Positions 25,880 to 38,700 of a stretch of 64,000 nt of DNA are shown here, in pieces. Location of the stretch: the NCBI GenBank assembly GCA_021613335.1, contig JAJTWR010000231.1, forward strand, positions 4,110,001 through 4,174,000. Reading direction: 5' to 3'. A program made the position numbers and the translations under genes. Each line of letters opens with the position of its first letter. Positions within the stretch are counted from its first letter, which is position 1. The stretch is from Whitmania pigra (lineage: Eukaryota; Annelida; Clitellata; Hirudinida; Haemopidae). The notes under the pieces were generated by a model, which saw only the letters and a list, made by a program, of their open reading frames with translations, did not search any database and had not been told where the DNA came from.

Positions 25880-28025
25880 ATTTATCACAAAATCACTTCA
25901 TCTCCTCGATGATCTGGGAGGCTATCCAGAGAGCCAAGAGGAACCGACTGAGTTTGTATGTTGTGTGGTTGGACCTAGCAAACGCATATGGGTCAGTGCT
26001 ACTGTAGCTCCTAAGGAAATATTGGAGGCCTATCATGTGCTTTAGCCCGTTATTCAGGCCTTCAGGAATACTGTTACAGCCATTACCTGTAACCTAAAAT
26101 AATGATCATTATCCAGTGCGTTCTAATTATTATTTACTTTAATTCCAACTGTCATCCAGTTACAACTGTTGAATACAGCTTAAACTTGGCAAGTATCGTT
26201 TACATTAATAGATAGCAATGGCTGTAAAAGGACGTTTCCTAAAGGAAATGCTAAAATTTCGTATTTACTCTCAGTTACATTAGCGGCAACAAATACTTTA
26301 ACGGGTTCTGGAGGCGGCTTTCCACCAAGACGTCAAATGGCTTTCAAGCCTGCGAAATCCGGAAATCTCGCCCTCTTCAGAGGGAAAAATCGCGGGAACG
26401 TGTTCTTTGATGTGGCGTAACAGCGAATCCCCACAGTATCCAAAGAATCGTTGAAAAATCCTGGAAAGGTTTTTGAAAAATCTCTCAACGACAAGAGTAT
26501 GAAGGGCGCCATACTCCAACAAACCATCAAGTGACTGCAAATCACAGTGATCGAGGCAGTTCCGCAAGCGTTTTCAAAATGTGGTTGATCCAGCTTCTTC
26601 CAAGACTGCTTAGGTCGTTAACAATCTGCGAGATTGGTTTGTCAGTGGTCGAGAATCTGGAGAGAAAAGTTAACCGACTCACCAGAAAATGGCTAGGCCT
26701 ACCTTCAGTGCTGATATCGGTTGTGCTCTACAGCAGGAGCACGAGCCTGCGACTACCACTATGGTCCACCGTGAAAGAGTGCAAGTTTTTCAAAATAAGA
26801 ACGCAGTGGACGCTCAACAACTCCGCGGACAGGAGGATCCGCAAGTCAAGCCACTACTCAGATCTGGAAGGAAACTCCGAGCGCAGAATGAGATCTATGA
26901 GTTAATAGCCGAGCTGAAGTTCGAGGAAGTGAGGGGTCCTAGCCAGACGGACCGTCATGCAATCGGAAACCATCTGCCTAAATGGTCCCAAACGAGGTCA
27001 TCAGTCAGAGCCGCTATGATTAGCCAGGAAAGGAGGCGAAAAGTGGTTCAAGACCGGATCACGAAGGCGAATCACAGCAGGGTGTATGGACAACGTGGGA
27101 AGACGTGATGCACCTATCCCTTACCTGGAGCAACATGTCGAAGATGGCCCCGTTCCGACTTGCTTACGCGATAAGGTCAGTGTACGACCAGTTGCACTCC
27201 AGGGACAGTCTACAAAAGTGGGGTTTGGTGAAAGACGCCAAATGCCGGCTTTGTGGCATGACTGAAACGCTGCATCACGTGCTCAGCAATTGCACGTATG
27301 CCCGTGCACATTTTCGCATGGCGACATAACTGGGTCCTTCGAGAAGTGTGCGAGGCCGCAAAAGCAGGAGTCTCCAAAGCTAACTCGCGCACGATCGTAA
27401 AGCAGCGAAATATTTATTTTGAATCTGGATAAGTATGCAGACCTGGAGGCGAAAGGATACCGGACAGACTTCTTCCCCATCAAGGTTGGCATAAAGGGCA
27501 TAGTCGACAGGTCGACTTTCCTCACCAAGATTGGATTGTCAAGTCGAGAAAGAACAAAGGCTATGACAATGATGTCTGAAGCCACAGAAGAGCCAGAAGT
27601 CTTAAGAGGCCATTGCAGGAAACCCGTCGGTCTCCGGTATGAATGATCCACCGAACGACGGGGCCAAATCATTAGCCGAGAGAAATGAATAGCGTCCAGA
27701 ACATTTCTATCCCCGGCTGCCGCTACAAAAAAAATTATAAGGCTCACTTTGCATATATTAAGTACGTGGTGTGAAGAAGCCACTGAGGGCTTTCAATGAC
27801 CGCTGCAGTCAACTGGGGTGGAGGCGATCAACATAACACGGCCAATGAGAGCCTCGCTACTCATAGTTGGCGGTAAATGTTGGGTACAGAAAGTTAAAAA
27901 CCGACAGGAACATCCGACTGATTACCAGATGCGGAACCGAAACCGTAAAGAAATTCAAAGGGTCGAAACGTTTGAAGACCGGGGAAACTCCTCTGAGGAT
28001 TGCTGAGGACCGCTCCAAGGCCGAG
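25880..28025 (+). pseudogene. R2-like non-LTR retrotransposon (LINE), decayed
   Basis: The plus strand reads successive pieces of one retrotransposon polyprotein in different frames. At 25910-26000 is an RT core block ending YVVWLDLANAYGS. Near 26425-26530 is IPTVSKESLKNPGKVF. Near 26580-26720 is LLPRLLRSLTICEIGLS followed by VNRLTRKWLGLP. At 27100-27300 is MAPFRLAYAIRSVYDQLHS and the zinc-knuckle-like CRLCGMTETLHHVLSNC. The order (RT, thumb/linker, CCHC before a restriction-like endonuclease region) fits the R2/NeSL/HERO group. Many stops and frameshifts make it inactive. The region is visibly GC-richer than its surroundings, as expected for a recent insertion. The 5' part is missing. Confidence 0.75.
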
Positions 28026-28391
28026 TATTAAAAAACAAATAATAAAATCAGCACAAAAAGACTGATCCCCAGATTAGGCCCCAGAAAACGTCAGAAAAAG
28101 CATTGGTCTTGAACGTTTGATGAATTCTGAACTTCAAGGTGACATTAAGACTTAAAATAGTCAAATTAAACATTAATAAATTCAATGCTGAATAATCAGA
28201 CAAGCTGATAAATGTGTGCTAATTAACGTCCATTTCTTAACTAGATGATTGGGACGAAAAGCATATAAGTTGAAATAATTTTACTTTTAATGTCTGTTGC
28301 TCCGTTTGTTATTTACTTAGACTCTCTGCGGCTGTCGAAATTTTGAGCTTCAACAATAATGTAATTGTTAACTTTGATGAAATAGTTGAAA

Positions 28392-30297
28392 ATGACGCCG
28401 TCAAGTGTTGTAACGAAAATTTTTGTGTGAGTCTTACTTTGAAATACAATTTTAAGGTGAAAAATCACAATTTGATATATTTCGTTAATGCCTCCTAATT
28501 TCAAGCCTTAGAATCCAATTGATTTTAACGTAATCATAGAAAAAGAAAAATAATTCTGGTTGTTATGTTAATTATTTAACATACATTTTCTTTTGTTTTA
28601 CGTTATCATTTTATTAAATAGCTGTTGCACAAGGTATTAATTAAAAGAACAATACAAATGAACCTTATTTTGTAGTTTAACGTTTGGACTTGCATATCCA
28701 AGTTATTGTTCATACAAAGCCATCCATGAACAAGATCCCAGGAAATATGTTAGTGTTTTCACAATACCTATGATTAAAATAATATTTATCTATGAACTTA
28801 TGATGTTTGTAATGTTATTGAGTTTCCATGCAGGCCCAATGGTTGATCTATTGGATTGTGTTTTCCTTGTTTCTTTCTCTAGAAAGATTTTTTGACCATT
28901 TTGTAGTGTGGTATGTTGATTGAATAAATGTAATTTGTGCTAATAGAAGTGTAAAAATAAATAAAAATTAATTTTCTCTTGGACAACAGGATTCCCTTTT
29001 ACTATGAAATTAAAATAATTGTTATACTCTGGTTGGTTTCTCCTGCCACAAAAGGTTCTACCTTGTTCTATTCAAAGCTTCTTCATCCATTTCTCATAAA
29101 AAGAGAACAGGCAAGGGACTAAAAATCACTTTGTTACAAAAATTATTCACCTCATCTAAAGAAAACTTTCAATAATATCAATGTCATTGAGTTCTATTGA
29201 AGGTTGCAATCTTGTTTGGCCTGGGTTTTAATTTGCATTTAACCAATTTTTTGAGTGCTTTATTTATCCAGGTAGGATCCAGGTAGAAGTCACTTTTAAA
29301 CAAGCCATAGTTTATATGTCCCTACCCTCTGACAGTTTTTACTGTTGATTTTAGTTTTAACTTCATGAATACATTTTTTAAATTAAAATTACCACATTGG
29401 AGCTTCTTGTAGATAAACATTCTTGAATTGGGTTATCCATTACTGCAATTGATATTATTCAAAACTATAATCATTCACTTTTGTTTTTAATTTAATAGTC
29501 AATTAGGTGATTTGTGGATTTATAAATTGAAATTTGTTCATTTTTGCAATTTAAAAATTTATTTTTCAGGAAATTGATTCTTTGATTGTCACATTCAACT
29601 CTCTAGGTTACTCAACTCTGAAAAAGATATTTCGATATTTTTTAAACCTTGTTCTGGCATTTTATGGGCAGGTGTTGATCCTATTTTAATTGCTTTTGGA
29701 ATTATTATTAAAATTACTTTTATTACTAAAATTTAATTTTCCTATCTATTAATAGATCTCACTAATTTGTTTCCTGATTAATTGAGGTTAATTAAAACTA
29801 AGAAATTGACTTCAGATGCACTATGGTGTTATAGAAATTATCAAGCAGAGGTATAATCTTCAAGAAGTTAAAGAAGTAGTGCCTATGGAGAAGAAGCAAG
29901 GTAAATTTGTGATATTTAGCAATTTTAAGTAAATTATTGTGTCTCTCATTTTGGTACTATGATTCGTGGAGTCAGGATGTTGGTGCAGAATATTTATTTA
30001 ATTTCTTATCCAGACCCAGCATGTGGAGAAGGCATCTCAACTAAAAGTGATACTTTACTTGATCTCAAAGAGCAACAACCATCTAAAATTAAGCCTCCTC
30101 AACCCAGCCAAGTAACCAGCATCAAAACTCCACATTCAACAATTAAGAAAAGCACATCACCTTCATCTCTTAAGTCATCAAAAGTAGCCTCTCCGATTCA
30201 AGCGTCGAGAGGCAGGGTGTTTGTGCCCGAACCTGGTTCATATTTCGACCGCTACTTGAAGCCCAAGCGTAAAACCTCCCCTGCTAATAAGTCCTGA
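28392..30297 (+). CDS. REEP: receptor expression-enhancing protein, REEP1-4 type, complete
   Basis: ER membrane-shaping protein of the TB2/DP1/HVA22 family. Exons: 28392-28426, 28676-28748, 28834-28910, 28990-29110, 29570-29671, 29816-29900, 30014-30297. Phases agree and give 258 aa (human REEP2-4 are about 252-257). The start is chosen because the 35-nt first exon (MTPSSVVTKIFV) joins in frame to LTFGLAYPSYCSYKA, aligning with the REEP N-terminal hairpin. Then come QWLIYWIVFSLF, DHFVVWIPFYYEIKI, LVSPATKGSTLFY and HPFLIKREQEID, the conserved REEP core, with two hairpin membrane segments. The C-terminal 100 residues are Ser/Pro/Lys-rich and end in a basic tail (YLKPKRKTSPANKS), a possible microtubule-binding region as in REEP1-4. 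The intron after exon 4 is GC-AG (CAG|GCAAGG). REEP1 versus 2, 3 or 4 cannot be decided. Confidence 0.9.
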
Positions 30298-33200
30298 TTA
30301 GGAGTAGCGTGTGCTCCCTGTGTGTGCATGCCCCTGCTGCATTAGTTGTTTATTATAAATCCTCTTTAAGATTGTGCTGTTTTTATTGTAATTAGTTATG
30401 AAACTAATACAGTTCTTTACTTAAGCTCAAATCTTTTAACTAAATTTGTTATATTGAAACTTATAAGTAATTAAGTAAGTAATTTTTTAATTAAGATGTT
30501 TGTTTATTCCCATTGGTCACAAGCTTTTATTTTTTTTTTAATTACATCTCATCGTCTATGGGACTCAAATGCTTTGACTTCTAATGAATTCTTTGTGCAT
30601 AAATTAATAATAAAAAAATCAGACTTGGGAAGTTGTATTCTACATTTATTTCATGGAATGATTGTTTTAATTATGTGAAAGTTGCTTGTGAGATGTTTTT
30701 ATTTATAAGATAAGCAAACGAAATTACAATGTTTGAAATAAGTGGGCTTTAATCGATTTTGATTTACTATGTAACAGTTATTGTAAGCATGACGTTAATT
30801 CTTGCTAGTATCTTTGGCTTAAGCATTATGGTTTGATGTAATCCATTTGATTAATGAATTTAAACATTCTCTAACAAATGTTAAATGGGGTTCAATGTCA
30901 TCATTGTGTTGATCACAATTGCTTGAAATAACGTGCAAATTTGGCTCGATGGTTTGCGTTCTTGCAAGCGTCGGTAATAAAGGGTAGAATCGATAGAGCA
31001 ACTAAAAAAGTTGTCTGTTCAGGAACTCAGTAAGTCAGCTAATTAAAAATGATATATCGTGGTAATAGCGTAGGTGCATGAACTAAAGCTTCTGAATTCT
31101 ATGGCAAGAGCATCATTTGATCTTTCTAGTATCTAGATAGACTACTATACAGCTTCAATCTTCCGTCCGCGATGTAGGAGATTTAAATTCGTAATATTGT
31201 CATCAAAGCTGGCATCCCATTGTGATACCAGTTCAATACTTTCGGGTCGGGGGGAGGGGGCAAAAGCCCGACAATTTTATACTGGCAGGCTCGGGTTTTA
31301 AAGTATTAAAGTTAAAATTGCGGCCCTTTTTAACTTTTCAATTAATTGACATGACGTCAAGCTTCTCCACCTGAGTGTTATAGAGGCCCGAAATCTCTTT
31401 AGGAACATTTTAAGTTTCTGCATACCTCGATATCTTCCAGAATGAAAGAACTTCCCTTTTCCTCCAAAACTACCACACCTGCATGTTGCATTATGAAATA
31501 AAATTGTGTTGCAAAGGCGCAAACTTGGGCACTGTAATAAGGTTCCCCAAAAAATAAGAATGTCAAATAATTTTGTAGTTGCTATTAAGTTTATTTGTTA
31601 GTTAGCTAGATACCGTTATTATAGTTGAATTATAACCCTAGCCTGCAATATGCGGATACCATCGGAGAAGGATATTAAGGTTTAGTAAGCGCCAACTAAA
31701 GATCTGATTTAATTATACTTCTTTGTCATATTATCATCGTTTTCTAATTTACTGACATCACACTCTCTTTTACATTGATGCTTATTACATAATATGACAA
31801 CAGGATTTAAGCCCAACAGATGGATCAAATTATCGAACCTGTACATTAACATCTTATTCCAATAAGGGATGAACATTTTCTTGTTACGATTCACTTGTCG
31901 CGAATTGGTGACTTAGAGATGAGAGTTAGACTGGAGATGGTTAGGATCACCTTGCAGACGAAAAACTCTTCAGAACATAACGAACCTAGAAGGTCTTGAC
32001 CCAAACATATCGTTCAGTTGGAGTTTTTACAAGAGAACCCCACTCCCTATCACAAACCTAATTGTGCTGTATTGTTGAGACCATTCATTATCACCATCAC
32101 TAGTACAGTAGCAAGTACTATTTGCTCCTTGAATTAAAACTGAAAAATTGAATTAAGCTGAAAAAGTTAAAAAGAAAAACTCTGTAAAATATATTTATTC
32201 CTCTATTTACATCTTCCAAAGAAATGGGTTGCACAGGCAGGGTTGCAAAATGAACTGAAATGGGGTTTGATTATCAAAAGTATACAGAGTATACTTTACT
32301 TCATTTGGAAACATTAAAAGCATAAACTTGGTGAATAAATGGATGTATTTACATGCATGATAATTTCTGGGTAATAATAATAATGATAATAATAATAATA
32401 ATATTAATAATAATAAATCACAAAAAGGAAAAAATGCAGAAAGTGTTACATTTAAGTTCCAAAATAAAGCCATCTTGGGCACATATTTACAAATCTAATG
32501 AGCACTTGAAATGGATACGAAACGTTCGACTTAAGGGCACAAACCATCAAGGACATGAACTTGGCTCCAAAATGAAATGAAATCTCCGTGCATGTCAGAA
32601 GGACTGATTCCGATAAGTTGAACGTGCGCAGTTCGGAAAACGATGAACGCATTGATGACCGATCCTTGGTGCATAGGCTCAACAGGAATACAACTCGAAA
32701 ATCGATAGAACCACTCGAACGACCCAGAAAAAGATAAGTATCGTGTAATCATAATTAAACGCATCGTATAGCACAAAAGATGAGTGACAGGTAATCATAA
32801 TTAGATATATCATAAGCACTTAATTGTCGCGTTTAAATATGCGATGACCTCAAAATACAGGAAGGAGAACACTAGCAGTTAATCATGGACGTAATCAAAA
32901 CTTTTTAGGTCAGAAAAGAAATCTAATTTGTAATTCACTGTGGCATGGAAGGAACAACAAATCCAGAATAATCAATAATCACGAGATTTAATAAATAATT
33001 CATGATAAATAATAACTGGGTGTGCGAGAACTCAATGTCGCCGAAACAAAGCGTGGTGGCGAGTGGAATAGTTCGGGGACTGGCAGGTTACTTTAGCAGA
33101 GGAATGTAGACTCAAGTGTGAATGCAGATCAACATTTCCGTGGAGTCTTGCAAAAGATATTGTCACGACATTGCATTCGGTTCGTAAACTATTACTTAAT

Positions 33201-35714
33201 ATCAATAATTTAATAATAATATTCCACACTGATGAAAATTAAACAAAAGTTGGACTATTACTATTTCAGCCAATACATCTGAAAAATATATCCAGAAATG
33301 AGAAACAGTATCAACCAGATACTATAAGTGAAGAGAAAAGTAAAAGTTTACATCCCAGTTAAAAAAAAACAATTTGGTCATGATTTCAAAAGTTGAAAAA
33401 AGTCAAGTTTGATAACTTGGTGAATTAATGCATCATAGGAGTGCAAGCAAGAATTACCTATTTTTGTGAATTTTTGAGGATGCCTGACGAAATGGTTAAT
33501 ATCAAGAGAGGTAATGCAATTATTCAGCAGGTTTATTGTGCTGTCAAGGAGACTTGAAAATCGGTGGAGAATGGAACTAAGAGTGCAATAAACTTGAGTC
33601 GTCAACAGCTGCAGATTTCCTGCAAGTTTCTTAATTGCACGTTACTTATCGTGAAAGACACTACAAACATCAAAACAATTCACAACCATCTAGGACCCAA
33701 GTCCACGAGGAAATGAATGTAGAGAAGAATTGAAAACTTTTGAATTATTTGGAATACTGCGACAGAGGGGAAACACGAAAGGGAAGATGTTCGGGAGGAC
33801 GCCAGGGGCAGACGAGAAGCACTCTCGTAAAATCGCGGATCCACGGAGTTAAAGATCTTCGGAGGGAGATCACCTTCATCCAGACAAAAACCAAACATTC
33901 AAGTTACTCAACAATAAAACAACATTATCAGCCTTAAATAAAAGTACCAAAAACAACAACAACAACAATAATCGTCATAATAATAAAACATAAACTGACA
34001 GTTTTTGAAATTCCATTGCATCACTTGCAAGACCAGAGCTTGATGGTGTAGATGCTACAGACTAGGGTTCTTGCACAAAATATGAAATCTCACATTTCAA
34101 AATTTCAAGCGGAGAAAAATTAAGCGAATCAAATAAGCATCTAGCAAATCTTTTGTTGAACATGATTCTGAGATCCAATAGGAACACTCTCGATGCTAGG
34201 CATGGATTCAGCAAGTGGGATCACTAACTCAAACGCACATACAACCACCTCGGTGATGTTTTCACACATCAACTCAAAGGCAGTCCAGTCATTTTTAGTT
34301 GAACTTCAATAATGCACAATGAAATGGGAAAAAAAAAGATAATACATCTGCAAGCTTTAAGATTCACAAACCTTGATGGCGCAGCAAAAAATCTCGGAAA
34401 AACTTAAGATTCATTGCCTGGCGATGAACCGAGGCAATCGAGAGGCAAGACGATTTGTGCACGGCAAACTGACCGTGCCTGAGGGCGGATATGTTTCGTG
34501 CAATTTCTGCAGATGGCGTGCAAACTTTTAAGCCAGTTTGAAAATATAATATAATAAGAACGTCAACTGGGAATGTTGGCAGAGAGGTCTGTTTTAGAAT
34601 TCATCGAAATAAATACTTTTGTGCTGCTATGAATTTATCATTGAAGTTATGATAAAGTTTGATAAACCTCAGAAATCAGTAGCATGTTGCTTATCAAAAT
34701 TTCACTTGGATTACAAAAATACAATCTTGTGAAAGAGAGGCTTGTTGCTAGAAACACTACACACATTGAACCAAAAGAGACCAATGCATTGTTTAAAAAC
34801 TATTAGAAAAGTTATTGCATATGAAAAGTTGATGTCCATTTTCAATTTCTCATCCATGACAAGCAAGAAAACAAAAAAATGTGTCAATCAAAGCCATTCA
34901 TTTGAATGAATGAATGCACTCTTCTGCTGACTGGCACTTCAAAAAGCAACACAAGATAAACACTGGAATCCCAAAACCAAATAATTAAGCAATCGTAACG
35001 GCAGGTTGCACTCGGCCGATGAAACAGGGGGAAAGTTTTATTGAAGTTCAATGCGTATATACAAACAACTCACCTGACGAGAGCACGAGATAACCAGCAG
35101 TTTACGAAGATTTGCAGTTCCTCGGAACTTGGGCGAAGTCCGTCAAACAAATGAGTAGCAAGGTTACATAACAAGGTTCGCCACCAAACAACAACGAAGC
35201 ATTCGGCCGAGTTTAACGCGAGCCTCCCAACAAATCAAAAGCAAAGACCACTGTCGAATGTGCCAGGACAATTAATGCATCGGTGTCGGGTAGTAAGCCT
35301 TTGAGCACAAAGAACAATGTCATGCAGTTATACCCTGGAATATTTTATATTTGCAGGCTCAATTACTCGTCGTGCCTTCAAGTGCTGATACGAACATCAT
35401 GAAGCATTTTGCAAACTTTGTCTAATTGCTGAATTTTTATTTAAGACAATATGAAATAATTCATGGTGATGGTGATAGTGACAATAAAAACAAAAATGGA
35501 TTTGTGGACCTCTGCAAGTGGTTTTCATTTCTCCTGACTGACTAGTTCTACGGATGGCAGGATGTTGCTAGTAATTTCTTGGACACGATCGGTTGAAATT
35601 GGAAACAATCGACGAGATGGACTGGTTGAAATTTGCAGGCATGACCGACCTAGATGTTGTGCTGATGTTGAATTAAAAGCTGTAAATAGAAAAGTGAAGA
35701 GCGGAGGGAAGCTT
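30298..35714. other. convergent interval between REEP and AFF, mostly 3' UTR
   Basis: There is no supported exon. The left end holds the REEP 3' UTR. The right 3.5 kb may be the AFF 3' UTR: on the minus strand AATAAA (plus-strand TTTATT at 32194-32199) lies about 3.5 kb below the AFF stop. Short ORFs here (60-91 codons) look random. A (TAA)n-like microsatellite is at 32380-32417. Confidence 0.45.
32194..32199 (-). terminator. candidate AFF poly(A) signal
   Basis: TTTATT on the plus strand is AATAAA on the minus strand. It is the first signal I noted that lies near a gene-like boundary, but it would imply a 3.5-kb 3' UTR. This is inference only. Confidence 0.25.
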
Positions 35715-38700
35715 CTAGCAGATTCCGTAGATGGTCTTTACGCGGGCCATTGTATCTTCGAACCACTTTGTCCAGGTCTGCAGGTCGGCATGTATCATGT
35801 CCACTGGTAAATGTTGCCGATCGCACAAGTTCTGACAAGCTGTGGAATCAAAAAAAAGTTATTAGAAATATTATTAGGAAGCCAATATAGCATACAGAAG
35901 TTAAATCTGGGTTTTTTTTCTAAACTTTTGACTACTATTACTATTACTAGCTTATTTGTATCAAATCGTTGTGAATTGGTAGCCATTACAGCTCTTACAT
36001 AAATAAATTAGAAATTTGTAACTGCAATCTAAAAAAACTTACAAGGATCGGATGCAAGTTTGAAGAGAACCTTAAGGTAAGAATTGCAAGTGTACAAATA
36101 TGGAAAGAGGAAGGACAGGTTTATTTTTGCTTGGTTGAGGCTTTTAATGGAAGAAGCGTCAACATTTCCGACCGACTGTTGATTTGCATTAGCGACCTGA
36201 GCGTTATTGGCCTGCAACGAGCAACAATTAATAAGTTCAATTTTAGGTAAATCCCTCACATTCAGCTCAATAATAAGTCATCATTAAGTGGATTAATTTA
36301 ATGGATTCATTTAATGAAATACAACTCTCACCGTGCTCGAGTTGGCACAAGTCGAATCGGGCGAAGATCGAGGCGAGTTCTTGTGATCGGTCATCTGGAT
36401 CTCTTTGATGGCCGTTTCATTGAGATCCTTGTCCTTGTTGAACGTCTGATTGAAGTAATAATCGTTGACCATGACCCTGAACGAGTTCAGCAGGAAGTTC
36501 AGTCTCGTCCTGTCCTCATTCACTTCTACTTCTTTTATGGAAGTCTCCAAATTGCTGGAAATATTTACAAGTAAGTAACATCAATGATGGCACTTAATTA
36601 ATAAATGATTAAATCAATTAAGATTTATTACTAAATTAATATTTGTTATTCCATAACAACTGATTAATTAGGAAATTAATGAATAGCGATCAACTGAAAC
36701 AATACCAGATCAACTGGTTGTAATGACGAATGTTGAAACTGTCCTCATTGAATTTGGACAACTCCACAGCTCCAAGGAAGCTGTAAACGTGGGACTCAAT
36801 GAAATTCAACATGGACACAAAGTTGGGCCTTCCGCCATTTCCACCTTGGACCATTTTGGCCATCGCTTGCAGCAGGTGAGATTTGTTAAGGTGCGCTTCA
36901 GCTTTGCTGTGGCTGTAGAAGAAATTTTTAGGAAATAAACCATTTCTCAGCTCTCTGGTGTAAGGTATTCATGAAAATTTGTGGTAAAATCCATAAGGTT
37001 ATTCTAGCCTATTACAATGCATGCTCATACTTTATAAAAGATGTTGCAATAAGATAACATATTTACATTGATTCCACTTGGCTTTGATTTTTATTCTGGA
37101 TTTCAGAGAGTTTGACCTGTTTTTCTTTCATGTCGTCCGTCAAACACGACTCGACTTCCGGTGCCGACGTCACTTTGAAAGTGCCCCTGAATACTTGCTG
37201 CTCATTCTTACTAGGAAGTGAGTCATTCACAACTTTAGATGCATTCTTAAGGCTTTCTTTTTTATGTTTTTGTCTTGGGGAGTTTGATTTACTAGACATT
37301 GCAGCGTCATTGTTAGGCAGAGACAAGAGCTGGCTACTGACATTCTGTCCATTGTCACTGGACTTTTTGCCACTAGATGTGTCCTTACCCTTAACAGCCC
37401 CTCTGCTTAAAGCCTCATTTGTCTTCCTCAAAATTTCCTCAATCTTCAATTTATTGTTTCCCTGTTCAGACTTTTCGGTTTTGCTGCCGGATTTGCTAGA
37501 TTTCTTTAGAGATTTTTTGTTGGCAAAATCTCCCTGAGTAACAGGCACGTCTGAATCTTTCTTCAGAATTTCTTGAATCTTTTGCTTTTTGTCAGAATCA
37601 TCAATTGCTGCAGGAGAGGCTTCAACTTCATCACCAATGGGTTTTGTTGTCTTCTTAGGCTTTTTGTTGACAATCTGTTCCTGACTTGTTGGTTTATCAG
37701 GATTTATTTTTTTAGTGACTCTCTTTTTTTTCAAAGTGCTGTCATTCAGTTTTTCTTTAGAGTTTAAATCTGATTCCAACTTCAATCTTTTGGAGGAAAC
37801 TTGTGCTTCATCCTCATTCTTTCTTTTCTTCTCTGATTTTTCCAGCTTGGCAAACAAGTTGGTGTCAAACCTCAAGACCAGTGGAACGTCGGCACCTTTT
37901 GGAGCAAGTTTTGCCATCTTGGCCGTTGCCCCATGCAACTTGTCAATGATATCTTTCTCTGAATCATCACTTTTCCTCTTTTTGCTCTTCACATCAACTT
38001 TTGATTCTTTCTTTTCTTTAATGTTATTTTCTTTAATGTTGGTCTCTTTAATATTGCTTTCTTTAGTAATGTTTTCTTTAGTAATGTTTTCTTTAGTAGC
38101 AGCATTCTTCTTCCTGGCAACCTTTGAGGACTGAATGGCAGACACAAAGCTAATACCTTGCTGGTTGTTCACAACCTCTGCAAACCTCTGCTCGGGTTGT
38201 TTCTTGACCTTAGAATCACACTTTTGATCTTTTTTCTCTTCCTTCAACTTTTCCAAGGATTTCGATGCAACGTCCAGCTGTTCCGTTTCGCTTTTTGGTT
38301 TGACCTCTTCGTTTGCTTTAAAAGTACCATTAACATTTTTGATTTTCAACTTTACACTCTTGCTCTCTGCTTTCTGAGATTTCGAAGGCTTATCTTGCTT
38401 AGGTTTTTGGACACTGGAACTATGTTCCTTCTTTTCACTAGCTGCAGGGATAGGTACTCTAACAGGAGAAACTTGCTGATGCTCTTCGATCCTGGACTTC
38501 GTGGGCACATTTGCAGGTTCAACTCTTATTTTCTCCTTTGAGCATTCAAGGTCACTCTTAGGTTGTGAGGCTATGGAAGACTTTTTCACAGGAGGTTCAA
38601 AAGCTGATGATTTCGAGATGCCGATAATATTCTGCGAGTTATTCTCAGGAAGATTGGGGCAAAAGCTTTGATCTTGTGTGACATGGGATTCAAGGTCAAC

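Noticed and set aside
26298..27783. Minus-strand ORFs of 60-166 codons
   Set aside because: They lie antisense to the R2-like LINE relic, where the plus strand gives clear retrotransposon motifs.
37112..38541. Several plus-strand ORFs of 60-140 codons, Leu/Phe/Ser-rich
   Set aside because: They are antisense shadows of the Lys/Glu-rich AFF exon 5; no family resemblance.
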